DNA from: Cryobacterium sp. PH31-O1
GTDB taxonomy: Bacteria; Actinomycetota; Actinomycetes; Actinomycetales; Microbacteriaceae
Assembly (NCBI RefSeq): GCF_030063455.1
Contig: NZ_JASITB010000005.1
Span: 1 to 64,000 of the forward strand
Direction of reading: 5' to 3'
DNA: 64,000 nt
The first letter of the stretch is position 1, and each line of letters begins with the position of its first letter. The notes beneath the pieces were generated by a model that saw only the letters and a program-made list of their open reading frames with translations, made no database searches and had not been told where the DNA came from. Of this stretch, positions 20,483 through 28,110 are shown piece after piece. A program made the translations under genes and the position numbers.

Positions 20483-21078
20483 CTACCGGGTGTCGAAGCC
20501 GCCTGAAACGGGGAGGTCGTCGAGGGTGCCCTGCAGCTAGGCGCGCCTCGGGGCATCTGCGGTCAGGCCGATCGCCCGGGCGTAGGCGGAGCGGGCCTGC
20601 CCGACCCGTCCGGCCTGGGCGAGGGAAAAGGAGAGCAGCGCGGCGAGCCCGAGCACTCCGGCCTGCTGCGGCAACAGGGCAGCGAGGGTCGTCGCGAGGT
20701 AGAGCGCCTCGCCTGCGAGTGGATCGACCTCGCGAGACCTCGTCGCCTGCCAGTCGATGGCGTAGGCGCCGCGATGGCGTAGGCGCCTTAAATTGCTTCG
20801 AGAACGGGTGGCAGCCGCCCGGCAAGCTCGATCGCGTCGGGAACGGCGAACGGGATGCGGGAGCCCTGGATGCGCAGTTTGGCGCGCACGAGCCGCTGCG
20901 CGAGAGCCGAAGGCGCGAGGTGAAGGCGCGGCGGCGATCCGGGCCGAGTCGCTGCCGAGCACGCTCTGCAGCATGAGCGGGGTGCCGGTCGGCGCGGCGA
21001 GCACGGCGAGCAGGCGCCCGTAGGAGGCGCGGGCCACCTGCTCGGCCCGGCCCTTAGCATCCGTTTTCGTGCTGGTGT
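20483..21078 (-). pseudogene. Degenerate ECF42-type sigma factor
   Basis: Remnant of a TPR-containing ECF sigma factor directly after the DGPF/YCII gene. In one frame EQVARASYGRLLAVLAAPTG runs straight into TPLMLQSVLGSDSARIAA, skipping most of sigma regions 2-4. The frame then shifts: ALAQRLVRAKLRIQGSRIPF and ELAGRLPPVLEAI lie in another frame, stopped by TAA. A 17-bp tandem duplication (20755-20787) follows, and the frame returns with AYAIDWQATRS and EALYLATTLAALLPQQAG. Most of the TPR-like C-terminus is then missing before QARSAYARAIGLTADA. Further stops lie at 20535-20540 and 20483. At least two deletions, two frameshifts and one duplication are implied, so it is not functional. Confidence 0.8.
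20755..20787. repeat. 17-bp tandem duplication inside the sigma pseudogene
   Basis: CGATGGCGTAGGCGCC occurs at 20755-20770 and again at 20772-20787, a period of 17. It duplicates the codons for the AYAID segment and breaks the frame. Confidence 0.85.
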
Positions 21079-21474
21079 TCAGGCCTGGGCCGTGTCGCTG
21101 ACCGGGCTCTGCCATTGTCCGTCCCGGAAGATGATGGCCGAGGGACGAATCTCCACCGCGCCGTAGAGCGCTGCGGGGCACTGTCGGGCCCAGCTGATGG
21201 CAGCGTCGAGGTCGGGCACCTCGAGCACGAACGTACCGTTGAGGCGTTCCTTGGTGTCGGCGAACGGGCCGTCCTGCACTTTCAGTTCACCGTCGCGCAC
21301 CGAGATGGTGGTTGCGACGGCAACCTCCTGCAGGATGTCGGCGGACATGAGCACGCCGGCCGCATCGAGGGACTTCGCGTAGGCGTCGAAGGCCTTACGA
21401 CCCCACTCCAGTGCTTCTTCGTCGACCTCGGCGTCGCCGGCTTCCTGGCTCATGACGAGCAGTGAGTACTGCAT
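21079..21474 (-). CDS. DGPF/YCII-domain protein
   Basis: 131-aa YCII-related protein with the hallmark VQDGPFADTKERLNGTFVLE, MQYSLLVMSQEAG at the start and EIRPSAIIF near the end. The start ATG 21474 is chosen over an upstream codon (21540) because GAAGGGA precedes it and the product then has normal length. Proteins of this family are typically encoded beside ECF42 sigma factors and controlled by them. Here the partner sigma is a pseudogene, yet the gene keeps an ECF42-like promoter (21513-21539). The biochemical role is unknown. Confidence 0.88.
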   Translation of the reverse strand: MQYSLLVMSQEAGDAEVDEEALEWGRKAFDAYAKSLDAAGVLMSADILQEVAVATTISVRDGELKVQDGPFADTKERLNGTFVLEVPDLDAAISWARQCPAALYGAVEIRPSAIIFRDGQWQSPVSDTAQA

Positions 21475-21512
21475 GGTGTGTCCCTTCTGGTAGTTGATAC
21501 TGACACTGATAT

Positions 21513-21539
21513 GACGATCGAGACAGGCCGGGATCGACA
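21513..21539 (-). promoter_or_regulatory. ECF42-like promoter of the DGPF gene
   Basis: On the minus strand, TGTCGA (21539-21534) is followed after exactly 17 nt by CGTC (21516-21513). The reported ECF42 consensus is TGTCGA at -35 and CG(A/T)C at -10. The predicted +1 near 21506 gives a leader of about 32 nt to ATG 21474. Confidence 0.6.
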
Positions 21540-21640
21540 CTGGCGGTCAAAAAACTTGAGGCGGGCCGGTTCGACGATCCGAACGCAGCCTCGGGGCTGA
21601 TCGGGCAGCGGATGGTCAGCTCGTTCGGGCTGCGGCTGGT

Positions 21641-21646
21641 TAGGCT
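21641..21646 (+). promoter_or_regulatory. -10 box, leaderless start of the hydrolase gene
   Basis: TAGGCT ends 6 nt before ATG 21653, so transcription should start at or next to the start codon. No Shine-Dalgarno is present. Confidence 0.5.
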
Positions 21647-21652
21647 CACGCC

Positions 21653-22390
21653 ATGGAGACGCGCAAAGCCCGTGTGCCCGTTCTGCTCGTGCACGGCATT
21701 CGGGCGTCGGCGACGATGTGGCGGTTCCAGGAGAAACGGCTGCGGGCAGCCGGGTACCCGGTGCTCGCGATCGATCTGCCCGGCCATGGGCAGCGGATGA
21801 GCGAGCCGTTCACGGTGCCGGCCGCGCTCGCCGCCATCGACGACGGGGTGGCGGCCCTCGGCGGCCGGGTGTTACTCGTCGGCCTGTCGCTCGGCGGTTA
21901 TTACGCCGTGGCCTATGCCGCCCAGCACCCCGATCGGGTGGCCGGACTCATCGCGGCGGGCTGCAGCGCTGTGCCGCACGGTGTCTTGCTCGAGGGCTAT
22001 CGGCTGGTGGCGAGGACAATTCACCGCCTGCCCGATCGAGGTTTGTGGCTGCACGAGACAATGGCCCGCCTGCTCTTGCCCGCGGCGGGGGCGCGCGATG
22101 TGCTCGCCGGCGGCGCCGCCCTCGACGTGATGGATTCCGGGCTGCGGGCGACGTCGACGCTGACTCCCCTGCCCAGCCTCGCGGCCTATCCGGGGCCGAT
22201 CTGGCTGGTCAATGGTGCGTTCGACCACTTTCGCCTGCACGAGCGTCGGTTCCTGGCCGCGTGCCGCGACGGGAAGGTCGTCGTGGTGCCCAGGGCGACG
22301 CACCTGTCGAGCCTGGCCCAGCCTGAGCGCTTCACGGCGATCCTGCTCGGGATCGCTGGCCGGGTGTCGGCCGGTGCGCGCCCGGCCTGA
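21653..22390 (+). CDS. Alpha/beta hydrolase
   Basis: 245-aa alpha/beta-fold hydrolase. The oxyanion region is VPVLLVHGIRASATMW, and AIDLPGHGQRM and the nucleophile elbow LLVGLSLGGYYAVAYA (Ser in GLSLG) follow. Candidate acid GAFDHF and base His in PRATHLSSLAQPE complete a triad. The substrate is unknown; an esterase, lipase or peptidase-like role cannot be separated. ATG 21653 directly follows a TAGGCT box and is probably leaderless. It is transcribed divergently from the DGPF gene. Confidence 0.85.
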   Translation: METRKARVPVLLVHGIRASATMWRFQEKRLRAAGYPVLAIDLPGHGQRMSEPFTVPAALAAIDDGVAALGGRVLLVGLSLGGYYAVAYAAQHPDRVAGLIAAGCSAVPHGVLLEGYRLVARTIHRLPDRGLWLHETMARLLLPAAGARDVLAGGAALDVMDSGLRATSTLTPLPSLAAYPGPIWLVNGAFDHFRLHERRFLAACRDGKVVVVPRATHLSSLAQPERFTAILLGIAGRVSAGARPA

Positions 22391-22679
22391 GGCCGCGCCG
22401 CTGTGACACCGAAGGATCACGGCCGAGGGATCGCGTGACCGCGCCCGCTTTCGGTGGCCGCTACGGTAACCGGCGTAGCGCGCACCCAAATCGGGCGCGG
22501 TCATCCGCTCTGGGGGGGCGAATGGTTTGGGGGTGGGGGCAATTGCTGGTAGCGTTAGTAGTTGGCTTGCGTGTTGGGTCCCACCCCGCACGATTTTCGC
22601 CGTTCGAGCGCCCTCTACCCGCTGAGCGGCTGTCCATACAAGACTGTTCTGACCAGAACTTAACGAAAGCGTAAAAAAC
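22391..22679. other. Intergenic region upstream of rpsT with G tracts
   Basis: No gene is supported here. It holds runs of seven, five and five G at 22512-22518, 22529-22533 and 22535-22539, then an AT-richer stretch with TTGCTG at 22543-22548 that may belong to the rpsT promoter. I could not define a convincing -10. Confidence 0.5.
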
Positions 22680-22943
22680 GTGGCAAATATCAAGTCGCAG
22701 ATCAAGCGAATTGGCACCAACAAGAAGGCCCAGGAGCGCAACAAGGCCGTCAAGAGCGAATTCAAGTCCGCGATCCGCGCGACTCGTACCGCAATTGCCG
22801 CTGGCGACAAGGACAAGGCCGTTGTCGGTCTCGCCTTTGCTTCCAAGAAGCTCGACAAGGCCGTCAGCAAGGGTGTCATCCACCAGAACCAGGCCGCGAA
22901 CAAGAAGTCGGCCATCGCGAAGGCTGTTTCCGCCCTCGTCTAA
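22680..22943 (+). CDS. rpsT: 30S ribosomal protein S20
   Basis: 87-aa S20, basic and helical, with [20 protein letters not shown] at the start and [20 protein letters not shown] near the end. The start is GTG at 22680 with GAAAG upstream. It is a primary 16S rRNA-binding protein. A strong terminator follows at 23015. It stands divergent or alone next to holA-comEC-comEA on the other strand, a common actinobacterial neighbourhood. Confidence 0.97.
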   Translation: MANIKSQIKRIGTNKKAQERNKAVKSEFKSAIRATRTAIAAGDKDKAVVGLAFASKKLDKAVSKGVIHQNQAANKKSAIAKAVSALV

Positions 22944-23014
22944 TCTGTTCCGGCTCCACCCGCAGGTGGGGTGACGCTATCTGCCCAGAAGCGGATGCCG
23001 CTGCCCCGTTGCAC

Positions 23015-23047
23015 AGAAAACCCCCGCCTTCCCGGCGGGGGTTTTCT
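23015..23047 (+). terminator. Intrinsic terminator after rpsT
   Basis: AGAAAACCCCCGCC (23015-23028) and GGCGGGGGTTTTCT (23034-23047) form a perfect 14-bp stem with a 5-nt loop and a T-rich 3' arm. Confidence 0.9.
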
Positions 23048-23076
23048 GGTTGCGGCCCCGAGGTCAGCGACCCCAC

Positions 23077-23082
23077 TAGACT
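23077..23082 (+). promoter_or_regulatory. -10 box, leaderless start of the 23089 gene
   Basis: TAGACT ends 6 nt before the GTG start at 23089. No Shine-Dalgarno is seen. Confidence 0.45.
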
Positions 23083-23088
23083 GACGCG

Positions 23089-23718
23089 GTGAAGAGCACC
23101 CCACCGGCCAGTTTCACCCCCGACGACAGCGGTCCGCGTCGACGCGCGCACGCCCGCTTTCTTGCCGCGCTGCTCAGCGCGGCGGCCCTCGCGCTGGCGC
23201 TGTGGCTCGTCGCCAGCACGGGCGACGCGGTACCGGCCGCCACCCAGGCCCAACTGCTGGTCGCACTCGGCACCCTCGTGCTCCTTCTCACTGGAATCAC
23301 GTTCTACCTTGCTGCTGCATCGATTTCCGGGCGCCGCAACGTCGATAGCGCTGGCGTCGATGCGTCTGCACGGGTGATCCGCAGCATCCGGGTGCTGTCG
23401 GCATTCGGCGCGGTGTTCGCCGTCGTCGCCGTGCTCGGTGTCGCCGGCCTCGGCGCGCTGCGCGTTTTCGCGCCCCCCGCCGACCGGCCCGTGTCGGTGC
23501 AATTCTCGGAGATCACCGGCCGGGTGCAGCTCGAATTCTGCCCGAGCCTGCCGTCAGCGTTCGAGGCATTGGCCACGCCCGCCGATCTGGCCGGCTCGTC
23601 CACCCTGCTGCCGATCTGGGTGGCCAGCCGGGTCTGCGGCAACCCGAGTTTTCAGAATGGAGTGTGGCTCTACCTGAACCGCTCCACCATCACTGTCGCG
23701 GACGCCGGCGACCGCTGA
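23089..23718 (+). CDS. Hypothetical membrane protein
   Basis: 209 aa from a GTG start at 23089. Three hydrophobic segments are visible at about 25-47, 55-78 and 98-124, separated by short charged loops (SISGRRNVDSAGVDAS). An approximately 80-residue C-terminal domain follows, probably outside the membrane, with two cysteines (LEFCPSLP and SRVCGNPSFQ) that could form a disulfide. No family is recognised. It lies between the rpsT terminator and the convergent holA gene. Confidence 0.72.
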   Translation: MKSTPPASFTPDDSGPRRRAHARFLAALLSAAALALALWLVASTGDAVPAATQAQLLVALGTLVLLLTGITFYLAAASISGRRNVDSAGVDASARVIRSIRVLSAFGAVFAVVAVLGVAGLGALRVFAPPADRPVSVQFSEITGRVQLEFCPSLPSAFEALATPADLAGSSTLLPIWVASRVCGNPSFQNGVWLYLNRSTITVADAGDR

Positions 23719-23752
23719 CCGCTGACCATCGGCACCGTTGGCGGAGACCGCG

Positions 23753-24808
23753 CTACTGCTCGCCGCGACGGGCGATGACGCCGATCAGGCGTTCGAGGGC
23801 GAATACCGGGTCGCGGCCGGCACCCTTCACCGCGGCATCCGTTTCGGCCAGCACGAGGATGCAGCGAGCGAGGCCCTCGTCGTTCCAGCCACGCAGGTCT
23901 TTTTGCGCGCGTTCCACCTGCCAGGGCGCGAGGCCGAACTGGGCGCCGAGCTGGGCGGAGCCGCCGCGGGCGCCGAACACCTTGGCCATTGTGCGAATCT
24001 TCATGGCGAACGCGGCGACGATCGGCACCGGGTCGGCCCCCGACGAGAGCGCGTGTCGCAGGGTGATGAGCGCCTCGCCGTTGCGGCCGGCAATGGCCCA
24101 GTCGGCGACCTTGAACGCGTTGGTTTCGACCCGCCCGCCGTAATAGCGGTCGACCGTCGTTTCGGTCACCTCGCTGGTCGCATCAGCGATGAGCTGCTGG
24201 CAGGCGGCAGAGAGCTCGGCCAGGTCATCGGAGAACGCGGCGACGAGCTGCCGCAGGGCGCTGACCGTGACGCGCTTACCGGCCGCCTTGAACTCGTTGG
24301 AGGCGAATTCGTACTTCTCGGTGTCTTTCTTGAGTTCGGCGCAGACGATTTCAATGGCGCCGCCGAGACCGCTGCGGATCGTATCGAGCAGTTTCTTGCC
24401 GCGCACTCCCCCACCGTGCCGCAGTACGACGTAGGTGTCCTCGGCCGGGTTCTCGAGATAGTCGAGGGCCTCGGCCAGAAATGTGTCGCTGCACTTCTCG
24501 ACATTGCTGACCCGAATCAGGCGCGGCTCGCCGAACAGGGACGGGCTCGCGAGCGTGAGCAGCTCGCCGGGCGCGTAGCTGTCGGCCTGCACATCGCTGA
24601 TCTCCAGGCTCGGATCTTCTAATTTGAGAAAATCGCGCAGCTGGCGGATGGCCCGCTCGGCGAGGAAGGTTTCGGTGCCGGAGACCAGCACGATCGGCGC
24701 TGGACGCACCTGGTGCCAGCCGAGCTGGGGAATGACCGTGCCCTTATTCGTTCGGGCGGGCGCAGCCTTGCCGGCTCGGGAACCGGTGGTGGCGGGTCGT
24801 GCAGCCAA
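23753..24808 (-). CDS. holA: DNA polymerase III subunit delta
   Basis: 351-aa clamp-loader subunit that opens the beta clamp. The AAA+-like fold is recognisable from PAPIVLVSGTETFLAERAIR, RLIRVSNVEKCSD, EDTYVVLRHGGGVRGKKLLD and the C-terminal region WQVERAQKDLRGWNDEGLAR. The start TTG 24808 is preferred because GAGGAG lies about 6 nt upstream and a TAGGCT -10-like box at 24841-24846 would start RNA near 24834. An in-frame TTG at 24841 would lie before that start site. Confidence 0.9.
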   Translation of the reverse strand: MAARPATTGSRAGKAAPARTNKGTVIPQLGWHQVRPAPIVLVSGTETFLAERAIRQLRDFLKLEDPSLEISDVQADSYAPGELLTLASPSLFGEPRLIRVSNVEKCSDTFLAEALDYLENPAEDTYVVLRHGGGVRGKKLLDTIRSGLGGAIEIVCAELKKDTEKYEFASNEFKAAGKRVTVSALRQLVAAFSDDLAELSAACQQLIADATSEVTETTVDRYYGGRVETNAFKVADWAIAGRNGEALITLRHALSSGADPVPIVAAFAMKIRTMAKVFGARGGSAQLGAQFGLAPWQVERAQKDLRGWNDEGLARCILVLAETDAAVKGAGRDPVFALERLIGVIARRGEQ

Positions 24809-24840
24809 TGCGCTCTCCTCGAGTTTGGTGGGGTCGATCA

Positions 24841-24846
24841 AGCCTA
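24841..24846 (-). promoter_or_regulatory. -10 box of holA
   Basis: TAGGCT on the minus strand overlaps the comEC stop codon (24844-24846) and predicts +1 near 24834, about 26 nt upstream of TTG 24808. Confidence 0.45.
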
Positions 24847-27297
24847 ACCCGCACCACTGACCCGGCCGGCAGCATCCGGCGCCACCGCCCGCGGGGACGT
24901 GGGGATGGCGGGAGGACCGCGGTCGCCGACCATCTCAGTCCACAGCACGAGCGTGCCATTGGCACCCGGCGCGACGACGGCCATACCTTCCCGGTCGCTG
25001 CGCACCGAGAGTGTTCCTACCGCTGCGAGCGTTTTCAGCAGCGTGTCGGTGGGATGTCCGTAGCTGTTCGCGGCGCCAACCGAAATCAGTCCGATCCGCG
25101 CCCGCAGCTTTGCGTAGAGTTCAGGGCTCTGGTCGGCGGAGCCGTGATGTGCGACTTTCACCACGTCAACCCTCCCGGGCGGCGACACCCGCAGCAGCGC
25201 GTTCTGGGATTCCTCGCCCAGGTCACCAAGATAGATCGAACGGATGCCGCGCCCGTCGAACAGGATCGTGATACTACCCGGGTTTCCCACCTGCATCGTG
25301 GTCGCGCCGCGAATGGGCCAGAGGATGTTCCAGCGGAGCCCTCCAAGAGTGCCGGAGTCACCACGAGCGGCCTGACGCACCGTGGCGCCACCGGCGGCGA
25401 GACGTTCGTGCAGGCGCTCATCCTGGGCGTTCTCCGGCACCCCAACCAGCGCCGTGTCCACCTTGCCGATGACGGCATCGACCCCGCCGATGTGATCAAG
25501 GTCGTAGTGGGTGAGCACGAGCAGGTTGAGGCGAGAGATGCCGAGCGTGCCGAGGCAGTTCGATAGCAGCCGGGGGTCTGGCCCCACGTCGACGAGAGCG
25601 TACTGATCGCCGTCGCGCACGACCACGGCGTCGCCCTGGCCGATGTCGCAGGCGGCGATCTGCCAGTCGGGCGGAAAGGAGGCGACCCGGCCGATTCCGG
25701 TGCCGATGAGCGACCCGGCGTAACCACCCAGACCGATGAGCAGCACGGCGAGAACCGCCGCGGGCCAGCGGGCCGGTCGGGCCGTCGGCCCGCGCAGCAC
25801 CACGACCAGCGTGAGCAGGGTGACGAACACGAGCAGCAGCACCCCCGGTGCACCGCCCGGCCAGGGCAACCGGGTACCGGGCAGCACCGACACGCCCTGG
25901 GCGATCGCCGCGATCCACGCGGACGGCAGCCAGGCCAGGCCGAGCAACGCTGCCGCCACACCGGGGAGGAGCGGCAGGCCCAGGCAGGCGATCAGTCCGA
26001 CCACCGTCGCAATCGGCGCGGCCGGACCGGCGAGGATGTTCGCGGGAACCCCGTAGAGCGGCAGGCTCGGGTTCAACAGGATCAGCACCGGCTGGCAGGC
26101 GAGCTGGGCGGCCAGCGGAATGGCGATGATGGCCGCAAGGGCCGTCGGCATCCACTGGGCCAGCACGCGTGCCAGTGGGCCGGCGAGCACGAGAAGCCCG
26201 GCCGTCGCGAGCACCGACAGGGCAAAACCGTAGTTGCGGGCCAGCCAGGGATCACTCACGAGCAGGCCGATCACGACAGCGAGCAGGGTGGGCACACCAC
26301 GTCCGGGACGACCGGCCCCGATCGACACCAGGGTGAGGGTGGCCATAACCGCCGAGCGCAGCACACTCGGCTCCGGGGTGACCAGAATGGTGAAGCCGAG
26401 CAGTGTCAGCAGCGACAGCGCGATGCGCCAGGAACGACGCAGCCGGAGGTAGCCTCCGAGCAGCATGATCGACGCGATCACAATGGCGCAGTTGGCCCCG
26501 GACACAGCCGTGAGGTGGCTTAGGGAGCTGGTCTTCATAGCGGAGTCGAGGGCGGGGCTGACCGAGCTCGTGTCGCCGATGGCCAGCCCGGGCAACAAAT
26601 CTCCTCCGTCGCCGGGGAGGTTCGTCGCGGCCGTTGCGAAACGCGCGCGCAGATCATTAGCCCAGTGCAGCCACCACGGCGGTGGAGCGACACTGTGGGC
26701 CGTTTCGGTGGCGAACAGGAGGGCCACGGTGGCGTCACCGGCTTGGGTCATTCGCAGGGTGCCGCGAAGGGCCTGGCTGGTGCCGATCTCAGGTTCGGTG
26801 CCGCCTCCGGCTGCTTCGGCGAACACCACGACCGGGCTCGAGACGCGCGTTGTTCTCCCTCGGCTCTCGATCTCCGTCAGCGTGGCCCGATAGCGCACCC
26901 GCCCCGAGGTTCCGCTGCCAATGAACGCTTTAGCGGCGACCGGAACCGACCACACGGTGACGGTCGCCGTGACCGTTGCGTGTGATGCGGCGGCAGCACG
27001 CACCTCGGGCGGCAGCCGAATCGGCGCCCAGACGCCGACGGCGGTGGCCACGAGTGCTGCGCCGGCACAGCAGAGCACGACGCTGCCGCCCAGTTTCTGC
27101 CAGCGTGCAGCAGGAGGCGCCTTCGGCCACTGGCTGCGCCGCGGCATCCGGCTGACGACAAGCAGGGCGGTACACCCGCCGGCCACCAGCCACAGGGTCA
27201 CGGCAACCATAGCGGCACCCCCTGGCACCGCTATCAGCAGGCCGGCGGTCAGCCAGACGGCCAGGGCCGGAAGCCCCAGCCGCAGGTCGAGGCTCAT
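24844..27297 (-). CDS. comEC: ComEC/Rec2-family DNA uptake channel
   Basis: 817-aa membrane protein. The N-terminal DUF4131 region is followed by the competence domain (MKTSSLSHLTAVSGANCAIV) and many transmembrane helices. The C-terminal metallo-beta-lactamase-like domain carries LVLTHYDLDHIGGVDAVIG at about residue 597 and VDVVKVAHHGSADQSPELYA. In competent bacteria ComEC moves single-stranded DNA across the membrane. ATG 27297 overlaps the comEA stop (ATGA). Competence is not shown for this organism; the genes are widespread in actinobacteria. Confidence 0.93.
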   Translation of the reverse strand: MSLDLRLGLPALAVWLTAGLLIAVPGGAAMVAVTLWLVAGGCTALLVVSRMPRRSQWPKAPPAARWQKLGGSVVLCCAGAALVATAVGVWAPIRLPPEVRAAAASHATVTATVTVWSVPVAAKAFIGSGTSGRVRYRATLTEIESRGRTTRVSSPVVVFAEAAGGGTEPEIGTSQALRGTLRMTQAGDATVALLFATETAHSVAPPPWWLHWANDLRARFATAATNLPGDGGDLLPGLAIGDTSSVSPALDSAMKTSSLSHLTAVSGANCAIVIASIMLLGGYLRLRRSWRIALSLLTLLGFTILVTPEPSVLRSAVMATLTLVSIGAGRPGRGVPTLLAVVIGLLVSDPWLARNYGFALSVLATAGLLVLAGPLARVLAQWMPTALAAIIAIPLAAQLACQPVLILLNPSLPLYGVPANILAGPAAPIATVVGLIACLGLPLLPGVAAALLGLAWLPSAWIAAIAQGVSVLPGTRLPWPGGAPGVLLLVFVTLLTLVVVLRGPTARPARWPAAVLAVLLIGLGGYAGSLIGTGIGRVASFPPDWQIAACDIGQGDAVVVRDGDQYALVDVGPDPRLLSNCLGTLGISRLNLLVLTHYDLDHIGGVDAVIGKVDTALVGVPENAQDERLHERLAAGGATVRQAARGDSGTLGGLRWNILWPIRGATTMQVGNPGSITILFDGRGIRSIYLGDLGEESQNALLRVSPPGRVDVVKVAHHGSADQSPELYAKLRARIGLISVGAANSYGHPTDTLLKTLAAVGTLSVRSDREGMAVVAPGANGTLVLWTEMVGDRGPPAIPTSPRAVAPDAAGRVSGAG

Positions 27298-27998
27298 ATG
27301 GTGATGAGGTCTTTGAGCGCTTCGAAGGTCTTGTCGCCGATGCCGGCGACATCACGCAGCCCGTCAACACTCGTGAACCGTCCGTTGGTCGTGCGAAAAT
27401 CGATGATGCGCTGCGCCATAGTCGGGCCGATTCTGGGCAGAGAATCGAGGTCGGCCACCGTGGCGGTATTGAGGTTGACCTTGGCAGCGGGGGCGTTCGC
27501 TCCGCCCGAACCGGAACCGGCTGCAGCGGCGGGGATTGACGGCGGCACTTCGCCCTGACGGGGAACATAGAATTGCTCTCCGTCGCTGAGAATGCGCGCC
27601 AGGTTCACTCCGGCGGGATCCGCCTCGGGGGTCAACCCTCCGGCGGCGGCAATTGCATCCATCACCCGAGCGCCGTCGTGCAGCTCGAACAGGCCGGGCC
27701 GGGTGACCGCCCCAAGAACGTGCACGAACATGATGACGCCAGCGCCGGAATCGCCCGGCGCTGCGCTCTCCCCCGCGGCGAGCGGGTCTGCTGTCACGCT
27801 GCCCGAGGGAAGGGAGACTGTTGCTGACCCCACCGTGCGCTGCCCGGCCTGCTGACCGACGGCCGACACGATGACGGCCACGACGAGGGCCAGCAAAAGC
27901 AACACGACGGCCGCGCCGACGCCGACCCGAAGGCGCGGGCGCCCCCGGGCGGTGGGAGCGAGACGCTCCAGATCGAGCGGGGATCGGTCAGGCTGCAT
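27294..27998 (-). CDS. comEA: ComEA-like helix-hairpin-helix DNA-binding protein
   Basis: 234 aa. A cytoplasmic N-terminus is followed by one membrane anchor (VGAAVVLLLLALVVAVIVSA, about 26-46), a SLBB-like domain (VIMFVHVLGAVTRPGLFEL), a Gly/Ala linker and a C-terminal HhH pair (AKVNLNTATVADLDSLPRIG and DGLRDVAGIGDKTFEALKDL). Surface DNA receptor for ComEC in competence systems. ATG 27998 follows a TAGCCT box by 6 nt and is probably leaderless. Its stop overlaps the comEC start. Confidence 0.92.
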   Translation of the reverse strand: MQPDRSPLDLERLAPTARGRPRLRVGVGAAVVLLLLALVVAVIVSAVGQQAGQRTVGSATVSLPSGSVTADPLAAGESAAPGDSGAGVIMFVHVLGAVTRPGLFELHDGARVMDAIAAAGGLTPEADPAGVNLARILSDGEQFYVPRQGEVPPSIPAAAAGSGSGGANAPAAKVNLNTATVADLDSLPRIGPTMAQRIIDFRTTNGRFTSVDGLRDVAGIGDKTFEALKDLITI

Positions 27999-28004
27999 CT
28001 TTGC

Positions 28005-28010
28005 AGGCTA
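28005..28010 (-). promoter_or_regulatory. -10 box, leaderless start of comEA
   Basis: TAGCCT ends 6 nt (GCAAAG) before ATG 27998. No Shine-Dalgarno is present. Confidence 0.5.
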
Positions 28011-28061
28011 GGGGCGCGAGGCGTCCACCGGCCGTCGGCCGGAACATTCGTGCACAGACCT

Positions 28062-28094
28062 GTCGGGGGAACCTCTGTGGAGGAGGTCCCCGAC
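28062..28094 (-). terminator. Hairpin after leuS, possible terminator
   Basis: GTCGGGGGAACCTC (28062-28075) pairs with GAGGTCCCCGAC (28083-28094), leaving a 2-nt bulge and a 7-nt loop. It lies 17 nt after the leuS stop. No U tract follows, as is common for actinobacterial hairpin terminators. Confidence 0.45.
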
Positions 28095-28110
28095 CGTTAG
28101 CGGGTGCGCG

